A DNA stretch of 64,000 nt, taken from NCBI RefSeq assembly GCF_030252345.1, contig NZ_CP126980.1:1937501-2001500 (forward strand). Direction: 5' to 3'. Positions 1-9,620 of the stretch are shown here, piece by piece. This DNA is from Actinoplanes oblitus. Its GTDB lineage: Bacteria > Actinomycetota > Actinomycetes > Mycobacteriales > Micromonosporaceae. A model generated the notes under the pieces. The model was not told the DNA's origin. It did not search any database and saw only the letters and a list, made by a program, of their open reading frames with translations. How positions within the stretch are numbered: the first letter of the stretch is position 1; each line of letters opens with the position of its first letter. A program made the translations under genes and the position numbers.

Positions 1-1
1 C

Positions 2-451
2 ATCGTGCTGGCCCTGGTGATGATGTTCCTGCTCGACCGCTTCATCAACGGGTCCCGGCTCGGCCGGGGCATCCGGGCGGTCGCACAGAACCCGGACAGT
101 GCCGCCCTGATGGGCGTCAACAAGTCCCGGGTGATCGCGCTGGTCTTCCTGATCGGTGGCCTGATGGCCGGCGTCGCCGCGGTGATGTACGACCTCAAGG
201 TCGGCGTCACCAAGTTCGACGCGGGCTTCCTGCTGGGCATCGAGGCCTTCACCGCCGCCGTGCTCGGCGGCATCGGTAACCTGCGCGGCGCGCTGCTCGG
301 CGGCCTGCTGCTCGGCCTGGTGCAGAACTACGCGGCCGGCCTGTTCGGCACCGAGTGGCTGCACGCCGTCGGGTTCGTGGCTCTGGTCCTGATCCTGCTC
401 TTCCGCCCGACCGGTCTGTTGGGTGAGTCCCTGGGGAGGGCGCGCGCATGA
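2..451 (+). CDS. livH: Branched-chain amino acid ABC transporter permease LivH, C-terminal part
   Basis: The window opens inside this gene, so only the last 149 codons are present and the true start lies upstream. The visible part is a polytopic membrane protein with several hydrophobic helices. It carries the loop typical of LivH/LivM permeases (AVAQNPDSAALMGVN) followed by the conserved GIEAFTAAVLGGIGNLRGA block. LivH and LivM together form the membrane channel of the high-affinity Leu/Ile/Val importer. The stop codon overlaps the ATG of livM (ATGA), showing translational coupling in a livHMGF operon. The periplasmic-type binding protein LivK is not in view and would be expected upstream. 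Confidence 0.93.
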   Translation: MVLALVMMFLLDRFINGSRLGRGIRAVAQNPDSAALMGVNKSRVIALVFLIGGLMAGVAAVMYDLKVGVTKFDAGFLLGIEAFTAAVLGGIGNLRGALLGGLLLGLVQNYAAGLFGTEWLHAVGFVALVLILLFRPTGLLGESLGRARA

Positions 452-1569
452 GTGCCGTCGCTGAAAAACCGGTCACCGCGAAGAAGAGCGGCCGCCAGTT
501 GCGCGGCTGGCTCGGCCGCCAGCCGATGCCGGTACGCCTGGGCCTGATCGCCCTGCTGGTGATCGGCGCGTACCTGCTGCCGTACGTGGAGTCGGTCCCG
601 GTGATCGGCCCGCAGGTCATCACCACCGGCGTCGACTGGCGCACCGCCCTGTTCGAGATGGCGTACTACGTGCTGCTCGCCGTGGGCCTGAACGTGGTGG
701 TCGGCTTCGCCGGTCTGCTGGACCTCGGCTACGTCGGCTTCTTCGCCGTCGGCGCCTACGTGACCGCCCTGCTCACCTCCCCGGACAGCGTGCTGGGCAC
801 CAAGTGGGGCTGGGTGGTCGCCATCCCGGTCGCGCTGGCCGTGACCATGCTGGCCGGTGTGCTGCTGGGCTGGCCGACGCTGCGGTTGCGCGGTGACTAC
901 CTGGCAATCGTGACGCTCGGTTTCGCCGAGATCATCCGGATCATCGTCACCAGCTCGGACTGGGCCCGTGGGGAACGCGGTTTCTCGCAGATCCCGCACC
1001 CGCCGGGGCAGCACTCCGACGGCACCCCGATCTTCGGCGTCGCGGACGCCACGCCGTACTTCTGGCTGGCGCTCACCGTGGTGATCGTGGTCATCCTCGG
1101 GGTGCGCAACCTGGACCGCAGCCGGGTCGGCCGGTCCTGGCTGGCGATCCGCGAGGACGAGGAAGCCGCCGAGATCATGGGCGTGCGGACGATCAAGTTC
1201 AAGCTGTGGGCGTTCGCCATCGGCGCGTTCATCGGTGGCCTGAGCGGCGTGCTGTTCGCCGGCGAGAACGGCTTCATCAACTCGCAGCCGTTCGTCCTGC
1301 AGTTCTCCATCCTGGTGCTGGCCGGCGTCGTCATGGGTGGCTCCGGCAACATCGCCGGCGCGATCCTGGGTGGCGCGCTGATCTCGTACATCCCGAACCG
1401 GCTCCGGGGCATCACCGGCCCGTTCGACACCGACCTGTACGAGTACCGGTTCGCCATGTTCGGCGCGCTGATCATCCTGATCATGGTGCTCCGGCCGCAG
1501 GGTCTCATCCCGAGCAGACGGCGCGCGATGGAGCTGAAAGACCGCCAGAAGGAGGCCGCGCCGCAATGA
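448..1569 (+). CDS. livM: Branched-chain amino acid ABC transporter permease LivM
   Basis: This 373-residue polytopic membrane protein is the second permease subunit of the Liv importer. After a short cytoplasmic N-terminus rich in Lys/Arg there are about nine hydrophobic segments. The family blocks [25 protein letters not shown] (here described by its positions, about residues 79-103) and [14 protein letters not shown] (about 234-247, the loop that contacts the ATPases) are intact, as is the late [13 protein letters not shown] segment. The length is usual for the family. The start codon overlaps the livH stop by 4 bp, and its own stop overlaps the livG start by 4 bp, so subunits are probably made in fixed ratio. 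Confidence 0.95.
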   Translation: MSAVAEKPVTAKKSGRQLRGWLGRQPMPVRLGLIALLVIGAYLLPYVESVPVIGPQVITTGVDWRTALFEMAYYVLLAVGLNVVVGFAGLLDLGYVGFFAVGAYVTALLTSPDSVLGTKWGWVVAIPVALAVTMLAGVLLGWPTLRLRGDYLAIVTLGFAEIIRIIVTSSDWARGERGFSQIPHPPGQHSDGTPIFGVADATPYFWLALTVVIVVILGVRNLDRSRVGRSWLAIREDEEAAEIMGVRTIKFKLWAFAIGAFIGGLSGVLFAGENGFINSQPFVLQFSILVLAGVVMGGSGNIAGAILGGALISYIPNRLRGITGPFDTDLYEYRFAMFGALIILIMVLRPQGLIPSRRRAMELKDRQKEAAPQ

Positions 1570-2462
1570 GCGAGCCACATGTCGAGAGCCCCGAGGAGCT
1601 CGACCGTCTGAACGCGGGCCCGGTGGACGAGGCCGCGCCGACCGGTCCGGTCTCGAAGGGTTCGCCGGATTCGCCGGTCACCCGCGGCGACGACGTCCTG
1701 CTGGAGATGGACGACGTCACGCTCCGCTTCGGCGGCGTGGTGGCGCTGAACGGGATCAGCTTCGCGCTGCGCAAGGGCGAGATCTTCGGCCTGATCGGGC
1801 CGAACGGCGCCGGCAAGACCACCTGCTTCAACGCGATGACCGGCGTCTACCGGCCGACCAGCGGGCAGATCCGGTTCCGGGGCGAGTCGCTGATCGGCAA
1901 GAAGAAGCACGAGATCACCCGCGGCGGGATCGCCCGGACGTTCCAGAACGTCCGGCTGTTCCCGGAGATGACGGCGCTGGAGAACGTGATGGTGGGCGCT
2001 GACGCCCACTTCAAGACCAGCGTGCTCAGCGCGTTGTTCCGCCTGCCGCGGTTCTGGCGGGAGGAGCGCGACGGCCGGGCCCGGTCGATGGAGCTGCTGC
2101 GCTTCGTCGGCATCGAGCACCGGGCCGGCGAGGTCAGCCGGAACCTCTCGTACGGCGAGCAGCGCCGGCTGGAGATCGCCCGGGCGCTGGCCACCAACCC
2201 GACCCTGCTCTGCCTGGACGAGCCGGCCGCCGGCTTCAACCCGGCGGAGAAGGAGGAGTTGCTCGGCCTGATCCGGAAGATCCGGGACACCGGCGTCACC
2301 GTGCTGCTGATCGAGCACGACATGCGCCTGGTGATGGGCGTGACCGACCGGATCGTGGTGCTCGAGTTCGGCAAGAAGATCGCCGAGGGCACGCCGGCCG
2401 AGGTGCGCGACAACCCGGCGGTCATCGCCGCTTACCTGGGGGTGCCCACCGATGCTGCTTGA
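1566..2462 (+). CDS. livG: Branched-chain amino acid ABC transporter ATP-binding protein LivG
   Basis: This 298-residue ATPase powers the Liv importer. The start chosen is the ATG overlapping the livM stop (ATGA); longer readings run into livM and were not used. About 48 N-terminal residues are acidic and low in complexity, an extension compared with the usual 255-residue LivG. The ATPase core follows: Walker [11 protein letters not shown]-loop ARTFQN, signature [16 protein letters not shown] and Walker [11 protein letters not shown] followed by the GFNP motif typical of LivG, with the switch His in LIEHDM. The stop overlaps livF by 11 bp. Confidence 0.95.
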   Translation: MSEPHVESPEELDRLNAGPVDEAAPTGPVSKGSPDSPVTRGDDVLLEMDDVTLRFGGVVALNGISFALRKGEIFGLIGPNGAGKTTCFNAMTGVYRPTSGQIRFRGESLIGKKKHEITRGGIARTFQNVRLFPEMTALENVMVGADAHFKTSVLSALFRLPRFWREERDGRARSMELLRFVGIEHRAGEVSRNLSYGEQRRLEIARALATNPTLLCLDEPAAGFNPAEKEELLGLIRKIRDTGVTVLLIEHDMRLVMGVTDRIVVLEFGKKIAEGTPAEVRDNPAVIAAYLGVPTDAA

Positions 2463-3162
2463 GCTGAAGGACATCACGCTGCTGTACGGGCGGATCCAGG
2501 CCCTGCACGGCATCAGCCTCACCGTCGGCGAGGGTGAGATCGTCGCCCTGATCGGCGCGAACGGCGCCGGCAAGACGACCACCATGAAGGCCATCTCCGG
2601 CCTGCGCCCGGTGGCCCAGGGCTCGATCCTCTTCGACGGCCAGGACATCACCAAGCTGCGCGCCGACCTGCGGGTGGTGCGCGGGGTGTCCCAGTCGCCC
2701 GAGGGCCGCGGCGTCTTCCCGGGCATGACGGTCCGGGAGAACCTCGAGATGGGCGCCTACACCCGGCGCAACCGGGCCGAGATCGCCGAGGACATGGAGC
2801 GGGTGTTCACCCTGTTCCCCCGGCTCAAGGAACGCGAGAAGCAGAGCAGCGGCACGCTCTCCGGTGGCGAGCAGCAGATGCTCGCGGTCGGCCGGGCGCT
2901 GATGAGCCGCCCCAAGCTGCTGCTGCTCGACGAGCCCTCGATGGGTCTCGCGCCGATGCTGATCCAGCAGATCTTCGACATCATCGTGGAGATCAACCAG
3001 CAGGGCACCACGGTGCTGCTGGTGGAGCAGAACGCGCAGCAGGCGCTCTCCCGGGCGCACCGGGCGTACGTCCTGGAGACCGGCCGGATCGTCAAGGAAG
3101 GCACCGGGCAGGATCTCCTGCACGACCCCGCCGTCAAGGACGCCTACCTCGGCGTCGCCTGA
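2452..3162 (+). CDS. livF: Branched-chain amino acid ABC transporter ATP-binding protein LivF
   Basis: This 236-residue protein is the second ATPase of the Liv importer and is of normal LivF length. It has Walker A GANGAGKTTT, the LivF-type Q-loop region VSQSPEGRGVFPGMTV, signature LSGGEQQMLAVGRALM, Walker B LLLLDEPSMGLAP and switch His-region LLVEQNAQQAL, in which Gln-Asn replaces the usual His-Asp as is normal for LivF. It starts within the end of livG and closes the liv operon. A binding-protein gene of a different transporter class follows after only 30 bp with no visible terminator, so read-through is possible. Confidence 0.95.
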   Translation: MLLELKDITLLYGRIQALHGISLTVGEGEIVALIGANGAGKTTTMKAISGLRPVAQGSILFDGQDITKLRADLRVVRGVSQSPEGRGVFPGMTVRENLEMGAYTRRNRAEIAEDMERVFTLFPRLKEREKQSSGTLSGGEQQMLAVGRALMSRPKLLLLDEPSMGLAPMLIQQIFDIIVEINQQGTTVLLVEQNAQQALSRAHRAYVLETGRIVKEGTGQDLLHDPAVKDAYLGVA

Positions 3163-3192
3163 TCCCAGTCTTGTAACCCCTTAGGAGTACCC

Positions 3193-4098
3193 ATGTTCCG
3201 CATCACCCCCGGCCGGCGGGCGATCCTCGGCGCGGCCGTGGCGGCGGCGCTGACCGTGTCGCTGTCCGCCTGTGGCGAAGAGTCCGACACCAGCACCGGC
3301 ACCACCGGCTCGGCGCCGAGCGCGGCGGCCGACACCTCGCTCGCCGACAAGGTCCCGGCCAGCATCAAGTCGACCGGCAAGCTGGTCATCGGCACCGACT
3401 CGACCTACGCCCCGAGCGAGTTCCTGGACACCGACGGCAAGACCATCGTCGGCTTCGACGTCGACCTGTTCAACGCGGTCGGCCAGAAGCTGGGCCTGAA
3501 GACCGAGTGGCAGACCGCCAAGTTCGACAGCATCATCCCGGGCGTCGGCAGCGGCAAGTACAACGTCGGCGTCTCGTCCTTCACGATCAACAAGGACCGG
3601 ATGAAGGAGGTCAACATGATCTCCTACTTCTCCGCGGGCACCCAGTGGGCGGCCAAGACCGGCGCCACCATCAACCCGGACGACGCGTGCGGCAAGAAGA
3701 TCGCCGTGCAGACCTCGACGGTGCAGGCCGACGACATCGCGGCGCGCTCGAAGAAGTGCACCGAGGCGGGCAAGGCGAAGATCACCGTCGACCAGTACCA
3801 GGCCCAGTCGGACGCCACCAACGCCGTGGTGACCGGCAAGGACGACGCCATGCTGGCCGACTCCCCGGTGGCGGCGTACGCGGTGAAGCAGACCGGCGGC
3901 CAGCTCGCCCTGCTCGGTGACATCTACGACTCCGCGCCGTACGGCTACGCCGTGGGCAAGGACCAGACCGAGTTCGCGAACGTCATCGCGGAGGCGGTCA
4001 AGGCGCTCATCGCCGACGGCACCTACAAGACGGTTCTCGACAAGTGGGGCGTCGCGGCCGGTGCCATCGACGCGCCCGCGGTGAACCCGGCTTCCTGA
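3193..4098 (+). CDS. Polar amino acid ABC transporter substrate-binding lipoprotein (family 3)
   Basis: This 301-residue exported protein has a lipoprotein signal: basic N-terminus, hydrophobic stretch and lipobox LSAC with Cys27 as the lipidation site. A Ser/Thr/Ala-rich linker leads into a family-3 solute-binding fold (LVIGTDSTYAPSEF, then GFDVDLFNAVGQKLGL, then VGVSSFTINKDRMKEVNM). Family 3 members bind Gln, Glu, Arg, His or related polar amino acids; the exact ligand cannot be read from sequence. An AGGAG ribosome site sits about 8 bp upstream of the ATG. Its permease and ATPase follow immediately. The placement directly behind livF joins two importer classes into one apparent transcription unit. 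Confidence 0.9.
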   Translation: MFRITPGRRAILGAAVAAALTVSLSACGEESDTSTGTTGSAPSAAADTSLADKVPASIKSTGKLVIGTDSTYAPSEFLDTDGKTIVGFDVDLFNAVGQKLGLKTEWQTAKFDSIIPGVGSGKYNVGVSSFTINKDRMKEVNMISYFSAGTQWAAKTGATINPDDACGKKIAVQTSTVQADDIAARSKKCTEAGKAKITVDQYQAQSDATNAVVTGKDDAMLADSPVAAYAVKQTGGQLALLGDIYDSAPYGYAVGKDQTEFANVIAEAVKALIADGTYKTVLDKWGVAAGAIDAPAVNPAS

Positions 4099-4111
4099 TC
4101 GTCATCCGGCA

Positions 4112-5098
4112 ATGACGCAAGAGACAGAGACCGGACGGGCGCGGCCTGAGGCGATCAAGGCCGTGCCCGTGCGGCACCCCGGCAGGTGGGTGATGGTCGG
4201 CGTACTGGCGGTGCTGGTCGCCATGTTCGCCCATCTGCTGCTGACCAACTCCGGCTTCCGCTGGTCGTTCATCTTCCTCGAGTACACCCCCGGCAAGCGG
4301 GGCGTGATGTTCACCGAGCCGATCCTGCGGGGCCTGCGCGGCACGCTGCTGCTCACCGTCTGCTCGATGCTGCTCGGTGTCGTGCTCGGCGTGGTGATCG
4401 CGATCATGCGGCTGTCGTCGAACAAGGTGCTCTCCTCGGTCGCCTGGGTCTACACCTGGTTCTTCCGGGCCGCGCCCCGCCTGGTGCTGGCGATCCTGTT
4501 CGGCAACCTGAACATCCTGTGGACCCGGATCGGCTTCGGCCTGCCGTTCGACAAGCAGATCGGCTCGCTGTTCGGCCTCGACGACTTCAACGGCCAGTTC
4601 TTCAGCATCGAGTCCAAGGACCTGCTCGCCGGGTTCGTGGCCGGCGTGCTGGCGCTGGGCCTGTCCGAGGCGGCCTACATGGCCGAGATCGTCCGGGCCG
4701 GCATCCAGTCGATCGACTCCGGGCAGAGCGAGGCGGCCGTGGCCCTGGGCATGTCCCGCGGCCAGGTGCTGCGCCGGGTGGTGCTGCCCCAGGCGATGCG
4801 GGTGATCGTGCCGCCGACCGGCAACGAGATCATCGCGATGGTCAAGGACACCTCACTGGTCGCCTACGTCCCGGTGGCCACCGAGCTGTTCTTCCAGATC
4901 CAGCAGGTGGAGGCGCGTACCTTCGTGGTCCTGCCCAGCCTGGTGGCCGCGCTGATCTGGTATCTGATCATCTGCAGCGTGCTGATGATCGGCCAGTTCT
5001 TCGTGGAACGGCACTTCGGCAAGGGGTACGGCGCGGCCGGCAAGGCGCGCCAGCGGCTCCGCGACATCCAGGTCGAGCAGGGCGGGCGGGTCACATGA
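4112..5098 (+). CDS. Polar amino acid ABC transporter permease (HisM/GlnP type)
   Basis: This 328-residue membrane protein has about five to six hydrophobic helices. It carries the polar amino acid permease signature: [18 protein letters not shown] near the first core helix, and the EAA loop around [20 protein letters not shown] and [20 protein letters not shown], where the ATPase docks. The N-terminal region up to about residue 65 is longer than in short GlnP proteins. It starts 13 bp after the binding-protein stop and its stop overlaps the ATPase start (ATGA). It probably acts as a homodimer because no second permease gene is present. Confidence 0.92.
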   Translation: MTQETETGRARPEAIKAVPVRHPGRWVMVGVLAVLVAMFAHLLLTNSGFRWSFIFLEYTPGKRGVMFTEPILRGLRGTLLLTVCSMLLGVVLGVVIAIMRLSSNKVLSSVAWVYTWFFRAAPRLVLAILFGNLNILWTRIGFGLPFDKQIGSLFGLDDFNGQFFSIESKDLLAGFVAGVLALGLSEAAYMAEIVRAGIQSIDSGQSEAAVALGMSRGQVLRRVVLPQAMRVIVPPTGNEIIAMVKDTSLVAYVPVATELFFQIQQVEARTFVVLPSLVAALIWYLIICSVLMIGQFFVERHFGKGYGAAGKARQRLRDIQVEQGGRVT

Positions 5099-5856
5099 CC
5101 GAGATGGTGAGGGCGGAGAACGTCCACAAGTACTTCGGCTCCCTCGAGGTGCTCAAGGGCGTGGACCTGACCGTGCCGTCGGGCGGGGTGAGCTGCGTGC
5201 TCGGCCCGTCCGGGTCGGGCAAGTCGACCTTCCTGCGCTGCATCAACCACCTGGAGAAACTCAACGCCGGCCGGATCCTGGTCGACGGCGAGCTGGTCGG
5301 TTACCGCGAGCGCGGCGGCAAGCTGCACGAGATGAACGAACGGGACATCGCCAAGCAGCGGCAGTCGATCGGCATGGTGTTCCAGCGGTTCAACCTGTTC
5401 CCGCACATGACGGTCCTGGACAACGTCATGGAGGCGCCCTGCCGGGTCAAGCGGGAGAACCGGGCCGAGGTCCGGGACCGGGCCCTGGCCCTGCTCGACC
5501 GGGTCGGCCTGGGCGAGAAGGTGGACAACTACCCGGGCCAGCTCTCCGGCGGTCAGCAGCAGCGGGTGGCGATCGCCCGGGCGCTGGCCATGCGGCCCAA
5601 GCTGATGCTCTTCGACGAGCCGACCAGCGCGCTCGACCCGGAGCTGGTCGGTGAGGTGCTCGAGGTGATGAAGGGCCTGGCGCGGGACGGGATGACGATG
5701 ATCGTGGTGACCCACGAGATCGGCTTCGCCCGGGAGGTGGCCGACGAGGTGGTCTTCATGGACGGCGGGGTCGTCGTCGAGAAGGGCCGGCCGGACGAGG
5801 TCATCGCGAATCCGCAGCAGGAACGCACCAAGGCGTTCCTGAGCAAGGTGCTGTGA
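5095..5856 (+). CDS. Polar amino acid ABC transporter ATP-binding protein (GlnQ type)
   Basis: This 253-residue ATPase energises the preceding permease. The start is the ATG overlapping the permease stop; readings that begin further upstream lie inside the permease gene. Walker [12 protein letters not shown]-loop [14 protein letters not shown], signature [16 protein letters not shown], Walker [21 protein letters not shown] and switch [13 protein letters not shown] are all intact. Together these are diagnostic for the GlnQ/HisP subfamily. It is the last gene of the transporter block. About 55 bp separate it from polA, which has its own promoter element. Confidence 0.94.
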   Translation: MTEMVRAENVHKYFGSLEVLKGVDLTVPSGGVSCVLGPSGSGKSTFLRCINHLEKLNAGRILVDGELVGYRERGGKLHEMNERDIAKQRQSIGMVFQRFNLFPHMTVLDNVMEAPCRVKRENRAEVRDRALALLDRVGLGEKVDNYPGQLSGGQQQRVAIARALAMRPKLMLFDEPTSALDPELVGEVLEVMKGLARDGMTMIVVTHEIGFAREVADEVVFMDGGVVVEKGRPDEVIANPQQERTKAFLSKVL

Positions 5857-5879
5857 GGCGGGCGGGGCGGTCGCCGTTT

Positions 5880-5902
5880 GTGTCGTACCCGCGGTCTAGA
5901 GT
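5880..5902 (+). promoter_or_regulatory. PafBC/RecA-independent damage-type promoter of polA
   Basis: The element reads gTGTCGTAC, eight bases, then TAGAGT (5897-5902). It fits the mycobacterial RecA-independent DNA-damage promoter pattern tTGTCRgtg-N8-TAnnnT except for the weak first base and the weak last positions of the first box. The TAGAGT box would serve as the -10. Only 8 bp lie between it and the polA GTG at 5911, so the transcript is probably leaderless. That the PafBC activator binds here is inference. Confidence 0.7.
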
Positions 5903-5910
5903 TTCTGGAC

Positions 5911-8607
5911 GTGAGCGACGACGCGACGACCCCCCGCCTGCTGCTGCTCGACGGCCACTCGCTGGCCTACCGGGCCTATTTCGCCCTGCCCGCGGAGAAC
6001 TTCTCCACGGTCACCGGCCAGCACACCAACGCGGTGTTCGGCTTCACGTCGATGCTCATCAACATGCTGCGTGACGAGAAGCCGACCCACATCGTGGTCT
6101 CCTTCGACCTCTCCCGGAAATCGTTCCGCACCGAGAAGTACGCGGAGTACAAGGCCGGCCGTTCGGAGACCCCGGCGCCGTTCCAGGGCCAGGTCAGCCT
6201 GATCCAGGAGGTCCTGGAGGCGCTGCGCATCCCGGTGGTGACGAAAGAGAACTACGAGGCCGACGACGTCATCGCCACCCTGGCGACGCAGGCCCGCGCG
6301 GCCGGCATGGAGGTGATCATCTCCACCGGCGACCGGGACGCGTTCCAGCTCGCCGGGGAGCACGTCACCATCCTCTACCCGGTCCGCGGCGTCTCCGAGG
6401 TCTGGCGGATGACCCCGGAGGCGATCGAGGCGAAGTACTTCGTGCCGCCGTCGCGCTATCGGGACAAGGCCGCCCTGGTCGGCGAGACCAGCGACAACCT
6501 GCCCGGCGTGCCGGGCGTCGGCGACAAGACCGCCGCCAAGTGGATCAATGAGTACGGCGGCCTGGACGGCGTCATCGCCAACGTCGACAAGATCAAGGGC
6601 AAGGCCGGGGAGAACCTGCGCGCCCACCTCGCCGGCGTCATCCGGAACTACGACCTCAACGCGCTGGTCTGCGATCTGGAGCTGCCGCTGCGCCCGGAGG
6701 ACGCCCGCTGGCACGGCTGGGACCGTGAGGCGGTGCACCAGCTGTTCGACGCCCTCGAGTTCCGGGTGCTCCGCGAGCGGCTCTATTCCTACCTGGAGGC
6801 CGTCGAGCCGGAGGCCGAGTCCGGCTTCGACCTGGCCGGGCAGGTGCTGCGGGCCGGTGCGGTGGCCGGCTGGCTCGCCGAGCACGCCGTCGCCGCCCCG
6901 GTCGGCATCGCCGTCACCGGCACCTTCGGCCGCGGCACCGGCCAGGTGACCGGCATCGCGGTGGCCACCGGCAGCGGCCCGGCCGCCTGGTTCGACCCGG
7001 CCGGCCTGGACGAGGACGACGAGCGTGCGGTGGCCGCCTGGCTCGCCGACCCGGAGCGGCCCAAGGTGCTGCACGACGCCAAGCCGATCCTGCTCGCCTT
7101 CCGGGCGCACGGCTGGCAGCTGGCCGGCGTGGTCACCGACACCGCCCTCGCGGCCTACCTGGCGAAACCCGACCAGCGCGGTTACGACCTGACCGACCTG
7201 GCGCTGCGCTACCTCAAGCGCGAGCTGAAGGTGGACGCGCCGGCCGACGGGCAGCTCGCCCTGTCGTTCGACGGCGACGAGCAGGACACCGCGGCCGAGG
7301 AGGCCGTGATGCTGCGCGCCCGGGCCACGCTCGACCTGGCCGACGTGCTCACCGCCGAGTTGTCCCGCGACGGCGGCGAGTCGCAGCGCCTGCTCGCCGA
7401 GGTGGAGCAGCCGCTCTCGGTGGTGCTGGCCGAGATGGAGAGCCGGGGCATCGCCGCCGACACCGATTACCTGTCCGAGCTGGAGACGAACTTCGCCGCC
7501 GAGGTGAAAGCGGCCCAGCAGGCGGCGCACGAGGTGCACGGCCGCGAGTTCAACCTGGGCTCGCCCAAGCAGCTGCAGGAGATCCTCTTCGTCGAGCGCA
7601 ACCTGCCCAAGACCAAGAAGATCAAGTCGGGCTACACCACCGACGCGGACGCGCTGCAGGACCTGTTCGCCAAGACCGAGGACCCGCTGCTCGCCCACCT
7701 GCTGCGGTACCGCGACATGGCGAAACTGAAGTCGACGGTGGACGGGCTGCTCAAGTCGGTCTCCGACGACGGGCGGATCCACACCACGTTCAACCAGACG
7801 GTGGCCGCGACCGGCCGGCTGTCGTCGACCGATCCGAACCTGCAGAACATCCCGATCCGCACCGAGGAGGGCCGGCGGATCCGCCGGGCGTTCATCGTCG
7901 GCTCCGGGTTCGATCAGCTGATGACCGCCGACTACAGCCAGATCGAGATGCGGATCATGGCGCACCTGTCGAAGGACGAGGCGCTGATCGCCGCGTTCAA
8001 CTCGGGCGCCGACTTCCACGCCGCGACCGCCTCGTCGGTCTTCCACGTCGAGCTCGGCGACGTCACCGCCGACCAGCGACGCAAGATCAAGGCGATGAAC
8101 TACGGCCTGGCGTACGGGTTGAGCTCGTACGGCCTCTCCAACCAGCTCACCATCTCGAACGACGAGGCCAAGGGCCTGATGGAGGAGTACTTCGAGCGGT
8201 TCGGCGGGGTGCGCGACTACCTGCAGGCGGTGGTGCTGCAGGCCGGCAAGGACGGGTACACCGCGACCATCCTCGGCCGCCGGCGCTATCTGCCCGACCT
8301 GAGCAGCGACAACCGGCAGCGGCGGGAGATGGCGCAGCGGATGGCGCTGAACGCGCCGATCCAGGGGTCGGCGGCGGACATCATCAAGATCGCGATGCTG
8401 CGGGTGGACGAGGCGCTCCGGTCCTCCGGACTGGCCTCCCGGATGCTGCTGCAGGTGCACGACGAGCTGGTGTTCGAGGTGGCCCCGGGGGAGCGGGAGG
8501 CGCTGGAGGAGCTCGTCCGGCGGGAGATGGGCGGGGCGTACCCGTTGTCGGTGCCGCTGGAGGTGTCGGTCGGCCACGGCCGCGACTGGAACGGCGCCGA
8601 CCACTGA
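5911..8607 (+). CDS. polA: DNA polymerase I
   Basis: This 898-residue enzyme fills gaps left by excision repair and Okazaki processing. The N-terminal third is a 5'-3' exonuclease/FEN domain (LLLLDGHSLAYRAYFAL; EADDVIATLA; STGDRDAFQL; GVPGVGDKTAAKW). The central region keeps the 3'-5' exonuclease fold, but the catalytic DxE of Exo I appears as TGTF in IAVTGTFGRG, so proofreading is probably absent, as in other actinobacterial Pol I. The polymerase domain has motif A TADYSQIEMRIMAH, the O-helix block RRKIKAMNYGLAYGL and motif C VHDELVFE. GTG at 5911 is chosen because it follows a -10 box by 8 bp and matches the family start. A TTG 33 bp upstream lies inside the promoter element. Confidence 0.97.
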   Translation: MSDDATTPRLLLLDGHSLAYRAYFALPAENFSTVTGQHTNAVFGFTSMLINMLRDEKPTHIVVSFDLSRKSFRTEKYAEYKAGRSETPAPFQGQVSLIQEVLEALRIPVVTKENYEADDVIATLATQARAAGMEVIISTGDRDAFQLAGEHVTILYPVRGVSEVWRMTPEAIEAKYFVPPSRYRDKAALVGETSDNLPGVPGVGDKTAAKWINEYGGLDGVIANVDKIKGKAGENLRAHLAGVIRNYDLNALVCDLELPLRPEDARWHGWDREAVHQLFDALEFRVLRERLYSYLEAVEPEAESGFDLAGQVLRAGAVAGWLAEHAVAAPVGIAVTGTFGRGTGQVTGIAVATGSGPAAWFDPAGLDEDDERAVAAWLADPERPKVLHDAKPILLAFRAHGWQLAGVVTDTALAAYLAKPDQRGYDLTDLALRYLKRELKVDAPADGQLALSFDGDEQDTAAEEAVMLRARATLDLADVLTAELSRDGGESQRLLAEVEQPLSVVLAEMESRGIAADTDYLSELETNFAAEVKAAQQAAHEVHGREFNLGSPKQLQEILFVERNLPKTKKIKSGYTTDADALQDLFAKTEDPLLAHLLRYRDMAKLKSTVDGLLKSVSDDGRIHTTFNQTVAATGRLSSTDPNLQNIPIRTEEGRRIRRAFIVGSGFDQLMTADYSQIEMRIMAHLSKDEALIAAFNSGADFHAATASSVFHVELGDVTADQRRKIKAMNYGLAYGLSSYGLSNQLTISNDEAKGLMEEYFERFGGVRDYLQAVVLQAGKDGYTATILGRRRYLPDLSSDNRQRREMAQRMALNAPIQGSAADIIKIAMLRVDEALRSSGLASRMLLQVHDELVFEVAPGEREALEELVRREMGGAYPLSVPLEVSVGHGRDWNGADH

Positions 8608-8633
8608 CGAGCGCCTCGGCCCGCACGTCGTCG

Positions 8634-8657
8634 CGGGCGGCCTCCTCGTGCCGCCCG
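8634..8657 (+). terminator. Hairpin downstream of polA
   Basis: CGGGCGGC (8634-8641) pairs perfectly with GCCGCCCG (8650-8657) around an 8-base loop. No T tract follows, as is common for actinobacterial terminators. It lies 27 bp after the polA stop. The following stretch also holds the 10-mer GTTTTTGGGC twice (about 8708 and 8740), whose role is unknown. Confidence 0.5.
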
Positions 8658-8793
8658 TGACGGGAGCCGCCCGGCGCACGCGGCGGGCCGGGCGTCGCAC
8701 ATGTGGGTGTTTTTGGGCTCGTTCGGGCGTCTGAGCGCGTTTTTGGGCACCCCGGGGGCTTCGTGGCTTGCCCCGATCTGCCACGCTGGACCG

Positions 8794-9222
8794 ATGTCGA
8801 GCCGATCGATGTCGATGGAGCAGACCGTTCATCCGGCCGTGCCGCGCGGGACCGGCCCGGTCGTCGGCATGACCGACCGGGCCGTTCCACCCGACGTCGT
8901 CTCGCTCTCCGCGGACGGCGTCGCTCTGACGGTGGCGCCGCTGGCGGCGTCGAGCGCCACCGAGTTCGCCGCGATGTTCAAGGCCCTCGGTGACCCGGTC
9001 CGGCTGCGCCTGCTCTCGATGATCGCCTCGGCTGCCGACGGCGAGATCTGCGTCTGCGATCTGAGCAGCGCGTTCCACCTGACCGGCCCGACCATCTCGC
9101 ACCACCTGCGGATCCTGCGCGAGGCGGGCCTGGTGGACAGCGACCGCCGCGGCACCTGGGTGTATTACCGCGCCGTCCCGGCCACCCTGATCCTGCTCGC
9201 CGGCCTCCTGCACAAGTCGTAG
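8794..9222 (+). CDS. ArsR-family winged-helix transcriptional repressor
   Basis: The protein (142 residues from this start) has an ArsR/SmtB winged-helix domain: FKALGDPVRLRLLSMIA, then EICVCDLSSAF, then the recognition helix TGPTISHHLRILREAGLV and wing GTWVYYR. The CVCDL motif in helix 3 is the As(III)/Sb(III) sensing pair of ArsR proteins, so a thiol-reactive metalloid or a similar soft ligand is the likely inducer. No arsB, arsC or acr3 is adjacent, so the target is not evident. The start is uncertain: in-frame ATG codons also occur at 8809, 8815 and 8869, and none has a strong ribosome site. It converges with the DUF3140 gene. Confidence 0.8.
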   Translation: MSSRSMSMEQTVHPAVPRGTGPVVGMTDRAVPPDVVSLSADGVALTVAPLAASSATEFAAMFKALGDPVRLRLLSMIASAADGEICVCDLSSAFHLTGPTISHHLRILREAGLVDSDRRGTWVYYRAVPATLILLAGLLHKS

Positions 9223-9296
9223 GTCACCCGCTCACCCGGCCACCTCTCGTTCCGGTGACCGGCCGGCCGGCCCGGCGTCCGACGGCGCGCCGGTGG

Positions 9297-9620
9297 CTAG
9301 TCCTTCAGCGGGTCGTGGCCCCAGTTCATCAGGGAGTAACGCCACTTCGTCTCGGTGATGTCGCCCTCCGGGCGCTGGGCGAGGTGGCGGTGCACGTAGC
9401 CGACGACCTTGTGCATGTGCTGCTCGTCCGCCTCGGTGAGGGCGGACTTCGTCTTGTCCAGCAGCTCGACGATCTTCCGGCCCGAGTCGTGGCCGACCGA
9501 CTCGGCGCCGGCCGAGGCCTTCTGCCCGACGTCCTTCGACTCCGCGGTGCCGAGCCACTTCCGCAGGTCGGCGGCGCTCATGTTCACCGCCTCGCGGAAC
9601 TCCGGGTACACGTCAGCCAC
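9297..9620 (-). CDS. DUF3140 family protein
   Basis: This small 107-residue, charged, soluble protein resembles the actinobacterial DUF3140 family (VYPEFREAVNMSAADLRKWL at the N-terminus; GHDSGRKIVELL in the middle; YSLMNWGHDP at the C-terminus). Its function is not established. It starts with GTG at 9620. The stop codon of the preceding DUF2945 gene lies inside its first codons (GTGGCTGA), giving an 8-bp overlap and strong translational coupling. The DUF3140/DUF2945 pairing suggests a joint role. No signal peptide or membrane segment is seen. Confidence 0.75.
   Translation of the reverse strand: MADVYPEFREAVNMSAADLRKWLGTAESKDVGQKASAGAESVGHDSGRKIVELLDKTKSALTEADEQHMHKVVGYVHRHLAQRPEGDITETKWRYSLMNWGHDPLKD

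Noticed and set aside
1206..1565. A long N-terminal extension of LivG reading back into livM
   Set aside because: It overlaps livM for 360 bp and is Arg/Pro-rich; the ATG at 1566 overlaps the livM stop as is usual in this operon.
8701..8793. N-terminal extension of the ArsR protein to 8701
   Set aside because: No ribosome site, atypical composition and not needed for the winged-helix domain; it covers a direct repeat that may be regulatory.
5896..9213. An 1105-codon open frame on the minus strand opposite polA
   Set aside because: It lies opposite the clearly coding polA and arsR genes, gives only His/Arg/Asp/Gly-rich low-complexity sequence and reflects the GC-rich third codon position of polA.
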